Assembly (NCBI RefSeq): GCF_003116585.1
Contig: NZ_QEHM01000001.1
Location: forward strand, 620,001-684,000
Origin: Albibacillus kandeliae
GTDB lineage: Bacteria; Pseudomonadota; Alphaproteobacteria; Rhodobacterales; Rhodobacteraceae
Length of the DNA: 64,000 nt
Direction: 5' to 3'
The notes beneath the pieces are model-generated. The model did not search any database, was not told the DNA's origin, and was given only the letters and a program-made list of their open reading frames with translations. The position numbers were made by a program, and so were the translations under genes. Shown one piece after another: positions 18,574 through 26,348 of the stretch (positions within the stretch are counted from its first letter, which is position 1; the number at the start of each line of letters is the position of its first letter).

Positions 18574-19929
18574 TCACTCTCCCGGAATGGCCGCGTCTTT
18601 GATCACGGGGCCGGGTTTGACCACCTCGCGGCGCACCACGAGCATGGAGTAGATGAAGAGGATGGCGCCAAGGACCACCGCCACACCCGAGCCGAAGCGC
18701 ATCAGGTAGAAGAGGCCAAGCTGGTCCTGCACGTCCATGTAGTAGTCGCCCACGATCCGCTGCATATGCGTCTGGATCGTCCCGGCGAAGGTCAGCGTGA
18801 AGGTCATGAAGGCCATCCCGCCGGTCATCAGCCAGAAGCTCGCCATGTTGAGCACTTGGTTATAGGGCGCGCGGTTGCGCAACAGCGGCATCGCATAGCT
18901 GAACATTGCGAGGTTGAGGGCCACGTATGCACCGTAGAACGCGAGGTGCCCGTGGGCGGCGGTGATCTGCGTGCCATGGGTGTAGAAGTTCACCCCGTGC
19001 AACGTGTGCAGGAAACCCCAGACACCAGCGCCAAAGAAGGCAACAGTGGAGGACCCGAGCGACCACAGAAGCGCGGCCTTGTTCGGGTGGTTCTTACGGC
19101 CCTTCCAGACCATCACGAAAGCGAAGGACATCATGGCGAAGAAGGGGACCACCTCGAAGGTCGAGAAGATCGAACCGATCCACTGCCAGTAGCCCGGCGT
19201 GCCGATCCAGTAGAAGTGGTGCCCGGTGCCAAGGATGCCCGAGAAGAGCGCGGTGGCGACGATGACGTAGAGCCATTTCTCGATCACCTCCCGGTCGACG
19301 CCGGTGAGTTTGAGCATCAGGAAGCCGAGGATTGCGGCCATCACAAGTTCCCAGGTCGCCTCGACCCAGAGATGCACGACCATCCACCAATACATCTTGT
19401 CGAGCGACAGGTTGTCCGGGTTGATGAAGGCGAATACCCAGAGCAGGCAGAGCAGCCAGAGCCCCATCATCAGGATGTTGGTGATCGCCGTCTTGCGCCC
19501 TGCGAGGAAGGTCAGCGAGACGTTGACGAGGAAGATCACCGCCGCGACGAGGATGCCGAACTTGACCCAGAGCGGCTGTTCGAGGAACTCGCGCCCGCCG
19601 TGGATACCCACGAGGTAGGAGCCGACCGCGCCGAGCGTGCCGACCACGAGGATCGCCAGCTGGATGTAAGCGAGCTTGACCGAGAAGATTTCGCGTTCGC
19701 TTTCCTCGGGGACGAGATAGTAGGCCGCGCCGAAGAAGCCGAGCAGAAGCCAGACGATCAGCGCGTTGGTATGGATCATGCGGATGACGTTGAACGGCAG
19801 GACCTCAGACAGCGTGTTTGGCGAGACGTAGATCCAGCCAGCAAGAAGCCCGCCCAGCACCTGGATGCCGAAAAGGGCCATGGCCACGAGGAAATAGGCG
19901 TAGGCCACTTTTTGCGATTGGTATTTCAT
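18574..19929 (-). CDS. norB: Cytochrome c-dependent NO reductase large subunit NorB
   Basis: Catalytic subunit reducing 2 NO to N2O at a haem b3/FeB centre in the cytoplasmic membrane. The 451-residue protein has twelve hydrophobic helices and the haem-copper-oxidase-type ligands: His in RMIHTNALIVW, GHHFYWIG, and HTLHGVNFYTHGTQITAAHGHLAFYG (core THGTQITAAHGH). Glutamates in VHLWVEATWE take the FeB-binding role specific to NO reductases. The length, without the quinol-oxidase extension, marks the cNOR type, in keeping with the adjacent norC. Confidence 0.97.
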   Translation of the reverse strand: MKYQSQKVAYAYFLVAMALFGIQVLGGLLAGWIYVSPNTLSEVLPFNVIRMIHTNALIVWLLLGFFGAAYYLVPEESEREIFSVKLAYIQLAILVVGTLGAVGSYLVGIHGGREFLEQPLWVKFGILVAAVIFLVNVSLTFLAGRKTAITNILMMGLWLLCLLWVFAFINPDNLSLDKMYWWMVVHLWVEATWELVMAAILGFLMLKLTGVDREVIEKWLYVIVATALFSGILGTGHHFYWIGTPGYWQWIGSIFSTFEVVPFFAMMSFAFVMVWKGRKNHPNKAALLWSLGSSTVAFFGAGVWGFLHTLHGVNFYTHGTQITAAHGHLAFYGAYVALNLAMFSYAMPLLRNRAPYNQVLNMASFWLMTGGMAFMTFTLTFAGTIQTHMQRIVGDYYMDVQDQLGLFYLMRFGSGVAVVLGAILFIYSMLVVRREVVKPGPVIKDAAIPGE

Positions 19930-19950
19930 GGTTTTTCTCCTGGAAAAGGC

Positions 19951-20403
19951 TCAGCCCGCGTCGTTCGGCGGCCAGTTCTGGGTGTCGGTCTGATCGGCCC
20001 AGCGGAGGAATTCAGCGAGTGCGCGCATCTCCTCCTCGGTGATCTCAAAATGCGGCATCTGGCGGCGGCCCTCGATGCCCGAAGGCTGCGCCTGCATCCA
20101 TCCGTCCAGCATCTCGTAGGCAAGTTCGGGGTCGTCTTGGGCGCCCCACCTTGTCATCACGTTACCGACCTCAGGCGCGAAATAGGCGCCCTCGCCGTGC
20201 AGCGTGTGGCAGTTGATGCAGGAGTTGCGTTCCCAGACGTGCTTGCCCAGTCGAACCTCTTCGGTGAGGGGCATTCCGGCAGTGGCCTTGTCCACGATGT
20301 GACGGTGGCTCTGCGCCGTCAGGGCCACGAACACGACGACGAAGAAGATGGATCCCCCGTAGAACACGTTCCTGGCCCGCGATTTGGTGAGTAGTTCTGA
20401 CAT
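19951..20403 (-). CDS. norC: NO reductase cytochrome c subunit NorC
   Basis: Membrane-anchored cytochrome c that passes electrons to NorB. It has 150 residues from the ATG at 20403. A single anchor helix covers residues 13-31, the haem c motif CINCH is at 62-66, and a Met ligand probably lies in RRQMPHFEI. A longer frame upstream gives a non-family extension. The promoter region upstream holds a perfect DNR-type dyad at 20466-20479. norB follows 21 bases downstream. Confidence 0.96.
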   Translation of the reverse strand: MSELLTKSRARNVFYGGSIFFVVVFVALTAQSHRHIVDKATAGMPLTEEVRLGKHVWERNSCINCHTLHGEGAYFAPEVGNVMTRWGAQDDPELAYEMLDGWMQAQPSGIEGRRQMPHFEITEEEMRALAEFLRWADQTDTQNWPPNDAG

Positions 20404-20465
20404 GTCGCGGTCCCGACAAATTGTTGCGGATACCGGCTGTCTAAGGGTGGTGGTGTATCCGGTTA

Positions 20466-20479
20466 TTGCGCAAACGCAA
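20466..20479. promoter_or_regulatory. Perfect DNR/NNR-type dyad between norC and the DUF1858 gene
   Basis: TTGCGCAAACGCAA is a perfect TTGCG-N4-CGCAA palindrome. It lies 62 bases upstream of norC and 49 bases upstream of the divergent plus-strand gene at 20529, so one bound regulator could serve both. It is the best box in the window. Confidence 0.8.
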
Positions 20480-20528
20480 AGAACGGGACGAAAGAAGAGC
20501 ACAGCATGAGGGTATGAAAGGACCCGCC

Positions 20529-20783
20529 ATGAGCAAGCCTGACTTCGACGACCCCTGTTTGCCTTTGTCAGAGCTGTTTGCGGCCTGGCCGGAGGTCGCA
20601 TCGGTGTTTTTTGAGCGGCGGATGCTGTGTCCTGGCTGTCCGATCGCGCCTTTTCATGCGATCACTGATGCGTGCCTTGAATACGACTTGGACGAAGACG
20701 CATTTCGGGCGGAGTTATCTGCGCGCATCAAAGACCAAACAGATACCGCGGGGAAACCCGGGTTAAACAAACGATCAAGGTAG
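20529..20783 (+). CDS. Small DUF1858/hybrid-cluster-associated redox-disulfide-like protein
   Basis: An 84-residue cytoplasmic protein that starts at ATG 20529, after GAAAGGA. It has the CPGC motif in MLCPGCPIAPFHAITDACLEYDLD (core CPGCPIAPFHA), typical of the DUF1858/ScdA-N-like family associated with nitrosative-stress iron-sulfur or di-iron repair proteins. It diverges from norC across the perfect DNR box, which suggests NO-dependent induction. A role in NO protection or cluster repair is inference; the family is recognised with moderate certainty. Confidence 0.75.
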   Translation: MSKPDFDDPCLPLSELFAAWPEVASVFFERRMLCPGCPIAPFHAITDACLEYDLDEDAFRAELSARIKDQTDTAGKPGLNKRSR

Positions 20784-20847
20784 GGGCTTTGTAAGAGACA
20801 CCCCCGCGCAGTTCCTACCGGCAATCAATTGTCTCTTCATGCGAGGG

Positions 20848-21543
20848 TCATCCCTCTATGCCGCTCAAAACAACAAGGCGGTGTGGTGCCGTGACCACAA
20901 TATGTTTGCGTGTCGACTGCACGATGCCGTCCTTCTGCCAGGATGAGAGCAATCGGCTGACCGTGTGCAAGGTAGTGCCGGTCATCTCTGATATGTCGTG
21001 CCGAGTGACTGGGAAGGCAATTTCGATCCCTTCCTCCGTCTTTCGTCCGGTTTGGTTCACAAGTCGTAACAGTGCACAGGCCACCCGTTTTTCCACGGCC
21101 TGCGTCGCCATTTCGGTCAACGTATCCTGGATCTGCCCCAACCGTTGTCCAAGCGTCTTGTAACTCTCGGTTGCGAACCCGGGGTAGTTCGCCACGAATT
21201 CCGGCCAGAGACTGGTGGGCCAGGAAAGCGCTATCGATTCAGCCGCTGCGATCGATGTGGCGGGGTAGGTATCGCGCTGAAGCGCCGGGGCGATCCCGAA
21301 GAGCTGACCGGGCGAGATATGCAGAACGATGATTTGATCGCCCCCCGGAGTCGTTCGGACCACCCGCAGGTATCCGTCGAGCAGCAGGTAGAAACGGTCG
21401 GCATCATGGCCTTCGCGAAAGATCGCGGAACCCTCCTCGTATCGGCGTGACACCGCGCGATCAAGGATTTCGCGAATCTGGGACTTCTCCAGAAGGCAAA
21501 AGGGCGGCAGATCGCTCAGAAGGCTTTCGTCGAGCTTTGGCAA
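20848..21543 (-). CDS. nnrR: Nnr/DNR-type Crp/Fnr-family transcription regulator
   Basis: Likely NO-responsive activator of the nir, nor and nos genes. The 231-residue protein has an N-terminal cyclic-nucleotide-binding-type beta-barrel (EGSAIFREGHDADRFYLLLDG), a dimer helix around residues 125-150 (SYKTLGQRLGQIQDTLTEMA), and a C-terminal winged helix with TRHDISEMTGTTLHTVSRLLSSW as recognition region (core TGTTLHTVSRLL). The N-terminus lacks the FNR four-cysteine cluster, having one Cys at residue 16, which fits haem-based NO sensing as in DNR/Nnr. It diverges from pseudoazurin. Subgroup naming needs a tree. Confidence 0.85.
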   Translation of the reverse strand: MPKLDESLLSDLPPFCLLEKSQIREILDRAVSRRYEEGSAIFREGHDADRFYLLLDGYLRVVRTTPGGDQIIVLHISPGQLFGIAPALQRDTYPATSIAAAESIALSWPTSLWPEFVANYPGFATESYKTLGQRLGQIQDTLTEMATQAVEKRVACALLRLVNQTGRKTEEGIEIAFPVTRHDISEMTGTTLHTVSRLLSSWQKDGIVQSTRKHIVVTAPHRLVVLSGIEG

Positions 21544-21559
21544 TATTTGGGTCCGGAGT

Positions 21560-21573
21560 TTGTTTCAGAGCAA
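21560..21573. promoter_or_regulatory. Possible FNR/DNR-type box upstream of pseudoazurin
   Basis: TTGTTTCAGAGCAA matches TTG-N8-CAA but is less symmetrical than the norC site. It lies 69 bases before the pseudoazurin start and 16 bases before the divergent regulator start. It could activate one gene and repress the other. Confidence 0.5.
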
Positions 21574-21642
21574 CGTTCTGTCGCGCATCTTAACGCACAA
21601 GCGGGGCAGCAAACGCAACCGGACAAATGAAAGGATGTTCCG

Positions 21643-22071
21643 ATGCTGACGAAACTGATGATGACCGCCGCCCTTGTTCTTGCCGCTGGCACTGCCGGGG
21701 CGGAGACGTTCGAAATCCACATGATGAACAAGGGGGAGGCCGGAGCCATGGTTTTCGAACCTGCCTTTGTGAAGGCCCAACCTGGGGATGTCGTGAAATT
21801 CATTCCGACCGACAAAGGCCACAACGTCGAGGATATCGACGGGATGCTTCCGGACGGGGTTGAAGGCTTCAAGACCAAGTTCAACGAGGAATTCGACCTG
21901 ACCGTCGACGCAGAAGGCGTCTACGGCGTCAAGTGCACGCCGCACTACGCGATGGGGATGGTCGCGCTAATCCAGGTGGGCGAGGCGGTCAACCTCGAGG
22001 CGGCTGAGGCCGTGGCGCAGAAAGGCAAGGCCAAGGCGCGCATGGCGGACCTGATCGCCCAGGTCGAATGA
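21643..22071 (+). CDS. paz: Pseudoazurin, periplasmic blue copper electron donor
   Basis: Periplasmic type 1 copper protein that donates electrons to NirK and often to NosZ. The 142-residue precursor has a Sec signal ending AGA-E at residue 20/21. Copper ligands are H60, C98, H101 and M106, which become H40, C78, H81 and M86 in the mature protein, the canonical pseudoazurin numbering. The start follows GAAAGGATG at a good distance. It lies between the Nnr regulator and nnrS. Confidence 0.95.
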   Translation: MLTKLMMTAALVLAAGTAGAETFEIHMMNKGEAGAMVFEPAFVKAQPGDVVKFIPTDKGHNVEDIDGMLPDGVEGFKTKFNEEFDLTVDAEGVYGVKCTPHYAMGMVALIQVGEAVNLEAAEAVAQKGKAKARMADLIAQVE

Positions 22072-22148
22072 CGCAGCGTCCCGCGTCAATCGACTGATAC
22101 GGGCGGTGCCACTGGCGCCGCCCGATTGCATTCTTAGGGGTAAAACCA

Positions 22149-23339
22149 ATGAAAACGCGCGATACTTATCGAGGACCGGCCCTCTTTAGCTACGGTTTTC
22201 GTCCTTTTTTTCTTTTCGCAGGCGTCTTTGCTGTCGCCGTCATGCCGATCTGGTGGCTGATTTGGCGCGGAGAAGTCGCAATCGGTGGCCACTTTGCCCC
22301 GACTGACTGGCATATCCACGAAATGATATTTGGGTATGGATCCGCTGTGGTCGCCGGGTTTCTATTCACGGCCGTTCCGAACTGGACAGGGCGGATGCCG
22401 ACACGTGGATGGCCTTTGGCGATCCTCCTGGCAATATGGGTGGCCGGGCGTGCAGGTGTCGCGGGTCTCTTGCCGGTCGGTCCGATAGCGGCCGTCATCA
22501 TTGACCAAATGTTCCTGCTCGCTGTCGCCTCGATGATCGCACGGGAGATCATGGCGGGGCGTAACTGGAGGAACCTGAAGGTTCTTGTCCCGGTGTCCTT
22601 GCTTTGGGGAGCAAATATAGTGTTTCACGTCGAGGCGCTTACCCAAGGTGTGTCCGACATCGGTCGCCGACTTGGGATCGCTCTGCTGATCTTTCTGATC
22701 ATGCTGATCGGTGGCCGTATCGTGCCGAGCTTCACACGGAACTGGCTTGCTCAAGGCAGGTCGGAGCGGTTGCCGGTTGCGTTCAATCGTTACGACGGTG
22801 CCTGTATCCTGGTCGGCGTCACAGCGCTGGTCAGCTGGGTTGTTATGCCATTTCATGCCGCGAGCGTTCTTGCCGGCAGCTCTGCGGCTATTCTACACCT
22901 GATCCGACTGCTGCGCTGGCGAGGGCTGGCTACCTGGCGGTCGCCACTTCTTCTGATGCTCCATCTCGCATCCTTGATGGTGCCGCTGGGCTTTGCTTCC
23001 ATCGGGGCTGGAGCGGCGGGCCTCGTGGGGCCGGCCGCCAGCGCTCACGTGCTTGGCATCGGCGCCGTTGCCGGGATGACACTGGCGGTCATGATGCGGG
23101 CAACAATGGGGCATACCGGCCGTCCGCTGGTTGCTGGACCTTGGCTCACAGGCGCATTCGCCCTGATCTGTGCTGCCACTTTGGCGCGTGTGGGTGGCCA
23201 AGGTGTGTCGGTCGGTGGTCTCGACGGTGTGGATGTTTCAGTTTTTCTCTGGACGCTGGCATTTGGTATCTACCTTTGGCACGTCGCGCCTTGGCTCATT
23301 GGCCCTAAGGTCGGGCGCAAGGACGTTTCAAAGGTCTGA
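22149..23339 (+). CDS. nnrS: NnrS, haem- and copper-containing membrane protein of the NO response
   Basis: Integral membrane protein of the NnrR regulon, linked to protection against nitrosative stress. The 396-residue product shows the family opening FSYGFRPFFLFAGVFA, about twelve helices, and conserved histidines in DWHIHEMIFGYG, HVEALT and MRATMGHTGRPL, likely haem/copper ligands. It starts 77 bases after pseudoazurin. It is the last recognisable denitrification gene before the accessory region. Confidence 0.94.
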   Translation: MKTRDTYRGPALFSYGFRPFFLFAGVFAVAVMPIWWLIWRGEVAIGGHFAPTDWHIHEMIFGYGSAVVAGFLFTAVPNWTGRMPTRGWPLAILLAIWVAGRAGVAGLLPVGPIAAVIIDQMFLLAVASMIAREIMAGRNWRNLKVLVPVSLLWGANIVFHVEALTQGVSDIGRRLGIALLIFLIMLIGGRIVPSFTRNWLAQGRSERLPVAFNRYDGACILVGVTALVSWVVMPFHAASVLAGSSAAILHLIRLLRWRGLATWRSPLLLMLHLASLMVPLGFASIGAGAAGLVGPAASAHVLGIGAVAGMTLAVMMRATMGHTGRPLVAGPWLTGAFALICAATLARVGGQGVSVGGLDGVDVSVFLWTLAFGIYLWHVAPWLIGPKVGRKDVSKV

Positions 23340-23699
23340 CATGGATTTCTCCGGCTCTTGTGGAGAGCGTTTGGCGCACTTTCCTCGCCTTTCGCCTGAA
23401 TGCCATCGGGATCTGGAAGTCAAGCAATGAGTGCCGTCTGACGGGATTCCAGAACCTGCCGATGTATCTTGCGAACGCGTTTTCCTCCTACTTTCGGGTT
23501 TGCCAGCCCCCGCTGATTTGCCAGGCCACGCTGAAATGACGATCATGAGGTTGGTCGAGAAATTCGGTCGTCTGAAGGCCCAAACGTTCGGCCGATTGAA
23601 GTATGACGGGCGACCTCAAGTCTGGCCTTCGAGTTCCCGGGCATGATCCCGGGAACTTTCGCTGGCTTGGGAGCCGCCTGTGGGCGCAAGGATGCGAGA
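23340..23699. other. Gene-free stretch at the denitrification/accessory boundary
   Basis: No reading frame with a ribosome site or recognisable product was found in these 360 bases, and no repeat, hairpin with T-run or tRNA. It marks the change from the conserved denitrification cluster to unrecognised genes, so it may contain a junction, but no duplicated end could be identified. Confidence 0.5.
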
Positions 23700-24083
23700 T
23701 CAGTCGTCTGGCGACATCTGCATGGCAAGCATTGCCTGGCGATGCTCGGAAGCCAGGTCCGCGATCCTGGCACCGTAGTAATTCCATGCGGAGAGGAGAT
23801 CATCGCCTCTGAAGTTCGCCGATCGAATAAAGATCGTGGCGCAGGACATGCTCTCAAAGGTTTCGAGCAACTCTGCTATGAGATTTTCGGCCCAATCATA
23901 AGCTGTGGTTCGCTCAAACGCGCCGTTCGTGAGGCAGGTAAGCGCTTCGAGTGCGTAGTCATCCCGGACCGCATCGAGCACATCGAACACTCCGGCTCCA
24001 TGATTTGCAAGAAAGTCTCGAATGCCTCCGTCGTCTTGAAGGTTCGTAGGAATGCCGCTTTTCGGCGTGAAGGTGATGCTCAT
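23700..24083 (-). CDS. Hypothetical protein (127 residues)
   Basis: Not recognised. The ATG at 24083 is chosen because GGAGGG precedes it at six bases; a longer in-frame start lacks one. The product is acidic and soluble, with no signal or membrane segment. Helical stretches predominate (DWAENLIAELLETFESM, WNYYGARIADLASEHRQAM). It follows a second small unrecognised gene on the same strand at 200 bases, and both lie downstream of the recombinase module. Confidence 0.6.
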   Translation of the reverse strand: MSITFTPKSGIPTNLQDDGGIRDFLANHGAGVFDVLDAVRDDYALEALTCLTNGAFERTTAYDWAENLIAELLETFESMSCATIFIRSANFRGDDLLSAWNYYGARIADLASEHRQAMLAMQMSPDD

Positions 24084-24283
24084 TTGAGCCCTCCGGACGA
24101 GCAGTGCGAGGCGATGTGCCAACGCTTTCCAACTGCCGTCGTCAAGCGCCGCAGGCGAAAGGGAACCTGCGGCGTCGACCACACCCGAACGGATGCCTGG
24201 TCGAGAGCGAGGAGCGCGGGTGAGTCAGCCCCGTTGTCCGTTCCTTGCCAGTGGTCATCAGTGGGCGCCTTGCGCGCTCTGCG

Positions 24284-24661
24284 TCACTCACTTTCGAGTA
24301 TGAAGTCCGTCTCCAAAGCCGCTCGGAGGCCTTCGGAAAGCAGGCAAATCTCTTCGACGGCCGGTGAGGCGGGATCGATCTCCGCGAAGCACCAGAACTC
24401 CACCCTGGTATCGTCGTGAGCATGGCGCAGCTCGAGAATGTCGAGCAGTTGTCGCAGGTTCCTTTGCAGCCGCCGCGGCAGGCGGGCCTGGTCGGCAGCG
24501 TCGTCGATGACGCCCTGGGCCAGGCGTTTCCCGCCGGCGCCTGCGAGCAGCGCGCTGGCGGAGATCAGCGCTACGGCATACTCCGAAACAAATTTTCGAG
24601 CCGCCGCGTGTGACACCTCTGTCGTATCGTAGTCGGTGGGGTGCGAGAGTTGGTCGAACAT
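24284..24661 (-). CDS. Hypothetical protein (125 residues)
   Basis: Not recognised. The start at 24661 has a consensus AGGAGG five bases upstream, which strongly supports translation. The protein is soluble and mostly helical, with a basic middle (ARLPRRLQRNLRQLLDILELRHAHD, core RRLQRNLRQLLDIL) and an acidic C-terminus. This could fit nucleic-acid or protein binding, but no family is visible. It diverges from a plus-strand ribosome site plus ATG at 24774 that seems to belong to a truncated gene. Confidence 0.62.
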   Translation of the reverse strand: MFDQLSHPTDYDTTEVSHAAARKFVSEYAVALISASALLAGAGGKRLAQGVIDDAADQARLPRRLQRNLRQLLDILELRHAHDDTRVEFWCFAEIDPASPAVEEICLLSEGLRAALETDFILESE

Positions 24662-24745
24662 TCTATCCTCCTGTTCGCCGTGGGTCCGGCACATTGGCCG
24701 GGTCAAGCCTCTCTTTTCCGCTGGCGCCTCTCCGTTTCTCCGCCT

Positions 24746-24773
24746 GTTCACTTCTCACAAGGAGGAAGTGAAC
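24746..24773. repeat. Perfect 9-bp inverted repeat with embedded AAGGAGG and ATG
   Basis: GTTCACTTC at 24746-24754 is exactly reverse-complemented at 24765-24773, with a ten-base loop. It carries a consensus plus-strand ribosome site, and an ATG follows directly at 24774. It may be a regulator site or a translation-controlling hairpin for the truncated plus-strand frame. Confidence 0.6.
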
Positions 24774-24815
24774 ATGAGGAAAACGCTGCGCCGAAACACC
24801 TTCTCCAGGTCCCTA
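24774..24815 (+). pseudogene. Possible 5' remnant of a plus-strand gene truncated by the recombinase module
   Basis: AAGGAGG, then seven bases later ATG, begins a frame reading MRKTLRRNTFSRSL. After about 14 codons it runs antisense into the end of the recombinase gene at 24816, where the coding pattern belongs to the minus strand. The excellent ribosome site suggests a real gene start whose body was displaced by insertion. No continuation was found. Confidence 0.35.
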
Positions 24816-26348
24816 TTAACTCGTAGAATTCGCCTTCTCGGGCTGGTCACTATCCACGTTCCAACCGAACGTGGCCCACAGATCGTCCCGGTTATCGCGC
24901 GTTCGTGCTTCCCGCCGGGTGCGCAGGTTGTTGGAGTGTATTTCGGCCACCTGCTCAGCGATGTAGTGCATCTTGACGATATCAACGCTCTTGTGCTGTG
25001 CAGCCGGCTTGGCGAGTTCTACGCCAGCGACTCCGTGGTGCTGCACGGCATCAGAATAATGCATGACCCTCAAGGTCGTGAAACTGTTCCCAGTCAGCGC
25101 CTGGAAGACCCGGGGCACGTAGGTCGCTGCGGCAGGAGTGCCGTCCGACAGGACGAAAAGTTGTCGCCGCTCCGATAGTGCCCGGTCACGCAGCGCCGGA
25201 AGCATCGCCAGCGAAGCATCACCAAGGATGATGGCGTCGACGAACCGGCCGCATTCGGGGTGCAGCGGAAACTCGAACAATTCGGGCCGACTGGTATGCG
25301 TCTTCTGGATGGCCATCCGGATCACCCACTCGGAGCCTCGCCATAAGATGGTCTCGCCGAGGACCAACTGAGCGGACGCATTGCGCAGGGGGGCGTTTGC
25401 GAAGACAGCGAGGATCGCGGCGCCGTTGCGCATCTGGTGACGTCTTTTTGGGCTCAGTTCGGCGTCGGCGCCAAGAAGCAGATTGTCGGCGAGATCAAGG
25501 AGCTTGTCGGTCGAATTTCCCGTGCGCAACAGCTTGAAGAATTTGAGCGCGCGTTGGCCACGCTCCCGCATTTCGAATTCCCGCAATTGCGCGCGCAGGA
25601 TCGCAATGATGTCATCCGGTTCCCCGACGAAGCGCGCGAAGAGATAAAGGGCGGCGACGCTCGCGCGGACCGTCGCCCAGCGAAGCCCAAATTTCCTTGC
25701 GGAGCTCCGCTGGATCACGTCGACGATGTAGCCGTCAAGGCCGGCGATGCTGAGCGGGGCAGGCAGACCGCGCTGCGATGAAGACCACACATACTGGCAC
25801 AGCTTCTCGCGCATACGAACCACCATGCTGCGCGCCGGCACCCGCATCCCTGCCTCCTTACCCGGAAGGCGATCGGCGGCGCGACGAAGCGCTATCTGAT
25901 ACTCTTCCGGGAGGTCCCATGGCTCCACGGAAATTTGCCGCGGGACCGGAGGCCTGCGCGACGGGGGAGCGATCGGGTCCCAACCGGTGGCTTCGTGGAC
26001 TGGTCTGAGTCCGTTAGAACTTTCGAGCGGTTGGCGCACTTCCTCCTGGTGTTTCCTGGATACGGCAGGTTGAAAGTGCCGGGCCTCGGCGACCCTTCGG
26101 AGAAAGCTGGGGTCGCAAACGCTGAAGACCTCCTCGAGAGCATTGAGAAGATGGATTCGCTCTGTTTCAGGGACATCCGAGACCCAAGTGCGGATGTCCC
26201 CGGCAGTTGGGTCATAAAGACTTTGCTTCAGAACATACGTAAAGAAGTCGTCAGTAGCCTCGATGGCCGCTGCCGAGAGACGGGCGAAGCCTGGCCGCTG
26301 CACAAGCGTCTGCCACACGGGCTTCGCGAGGACCTGATGGATCTTCAT
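24816..26348 (-). CDS. Divergent tyrosine recombinase-like protein A (510 residues)
   Basis: The C-terminal half resembles a tyrosine recombinase catalytic domain: box I Arg in NAPLRNASAQLVL, a beta-strand Lys in IQKTHTSRPELFEFPL, box II TTLRVMHYSD, a late His in AAQHKSVDI, and a candidate nucleophile Tyr in KMHYIAEQ. The first box II His is replaced by Thr, so activity is uncertain. The long N-terminal part (about 270 residues) has no recognised domain. Its ATG overlaps the stop of recombinase B by ATGA, so the two are coupled. It is the last gene of the minus-strand module. Confidence 0.68.
   Translation of the reverse strand: MKIHQVLAKPVWQTLVQRPGFARLSAAAIEATDDFFTYVLKQSLYDPTAGDIRTWVSDVPETERIHLLNALEEVFSVCDPSFLRRVAEARHFQPAVSRKHQEEVRQPLESSNGLRPVHEATGWDPIAPPSRRPPVPRQISVEPWDLPEEYQIALRRAADRLPGKEAGMRVPARSMVVRMREKLCQYVWSSSQRGLPAPLSIAGLDGYIVDVIQRSSARKFGLRWATVRASVAALYLFARFVGEPDDIIAILRAQLREFEMRERGQRALKFFKLLRTGNSTDKLLDLADNLLLGADAELSPKRRHQMRNGAAILAVFANAPLRNASAQLVLGETILWRGSEWVIRMAIQKTHTSRPELFEFPLHPECGRFVDAIILGDASLAMLPALRDRALSERRQLFVLSDGTPAAATYVPRVFQALTGNSFTTLRVMHYSDAVQHHGVAGVELAKPAAQHKSVDIVKMHYIAEQVAEIHSNNLRTRREARTRDNRDDLWATFGWNVDSDQPEKANSTS

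Noticed and set aside
18553-20394. 613-residue plus-strand frame antisense to norB/norC
   Set aside because: Its sequence is His/Glu/Asp/Arg-rich, as produced by reading a GC-rich gene backwards, with no domain; norB and norC are certain on the other strand.
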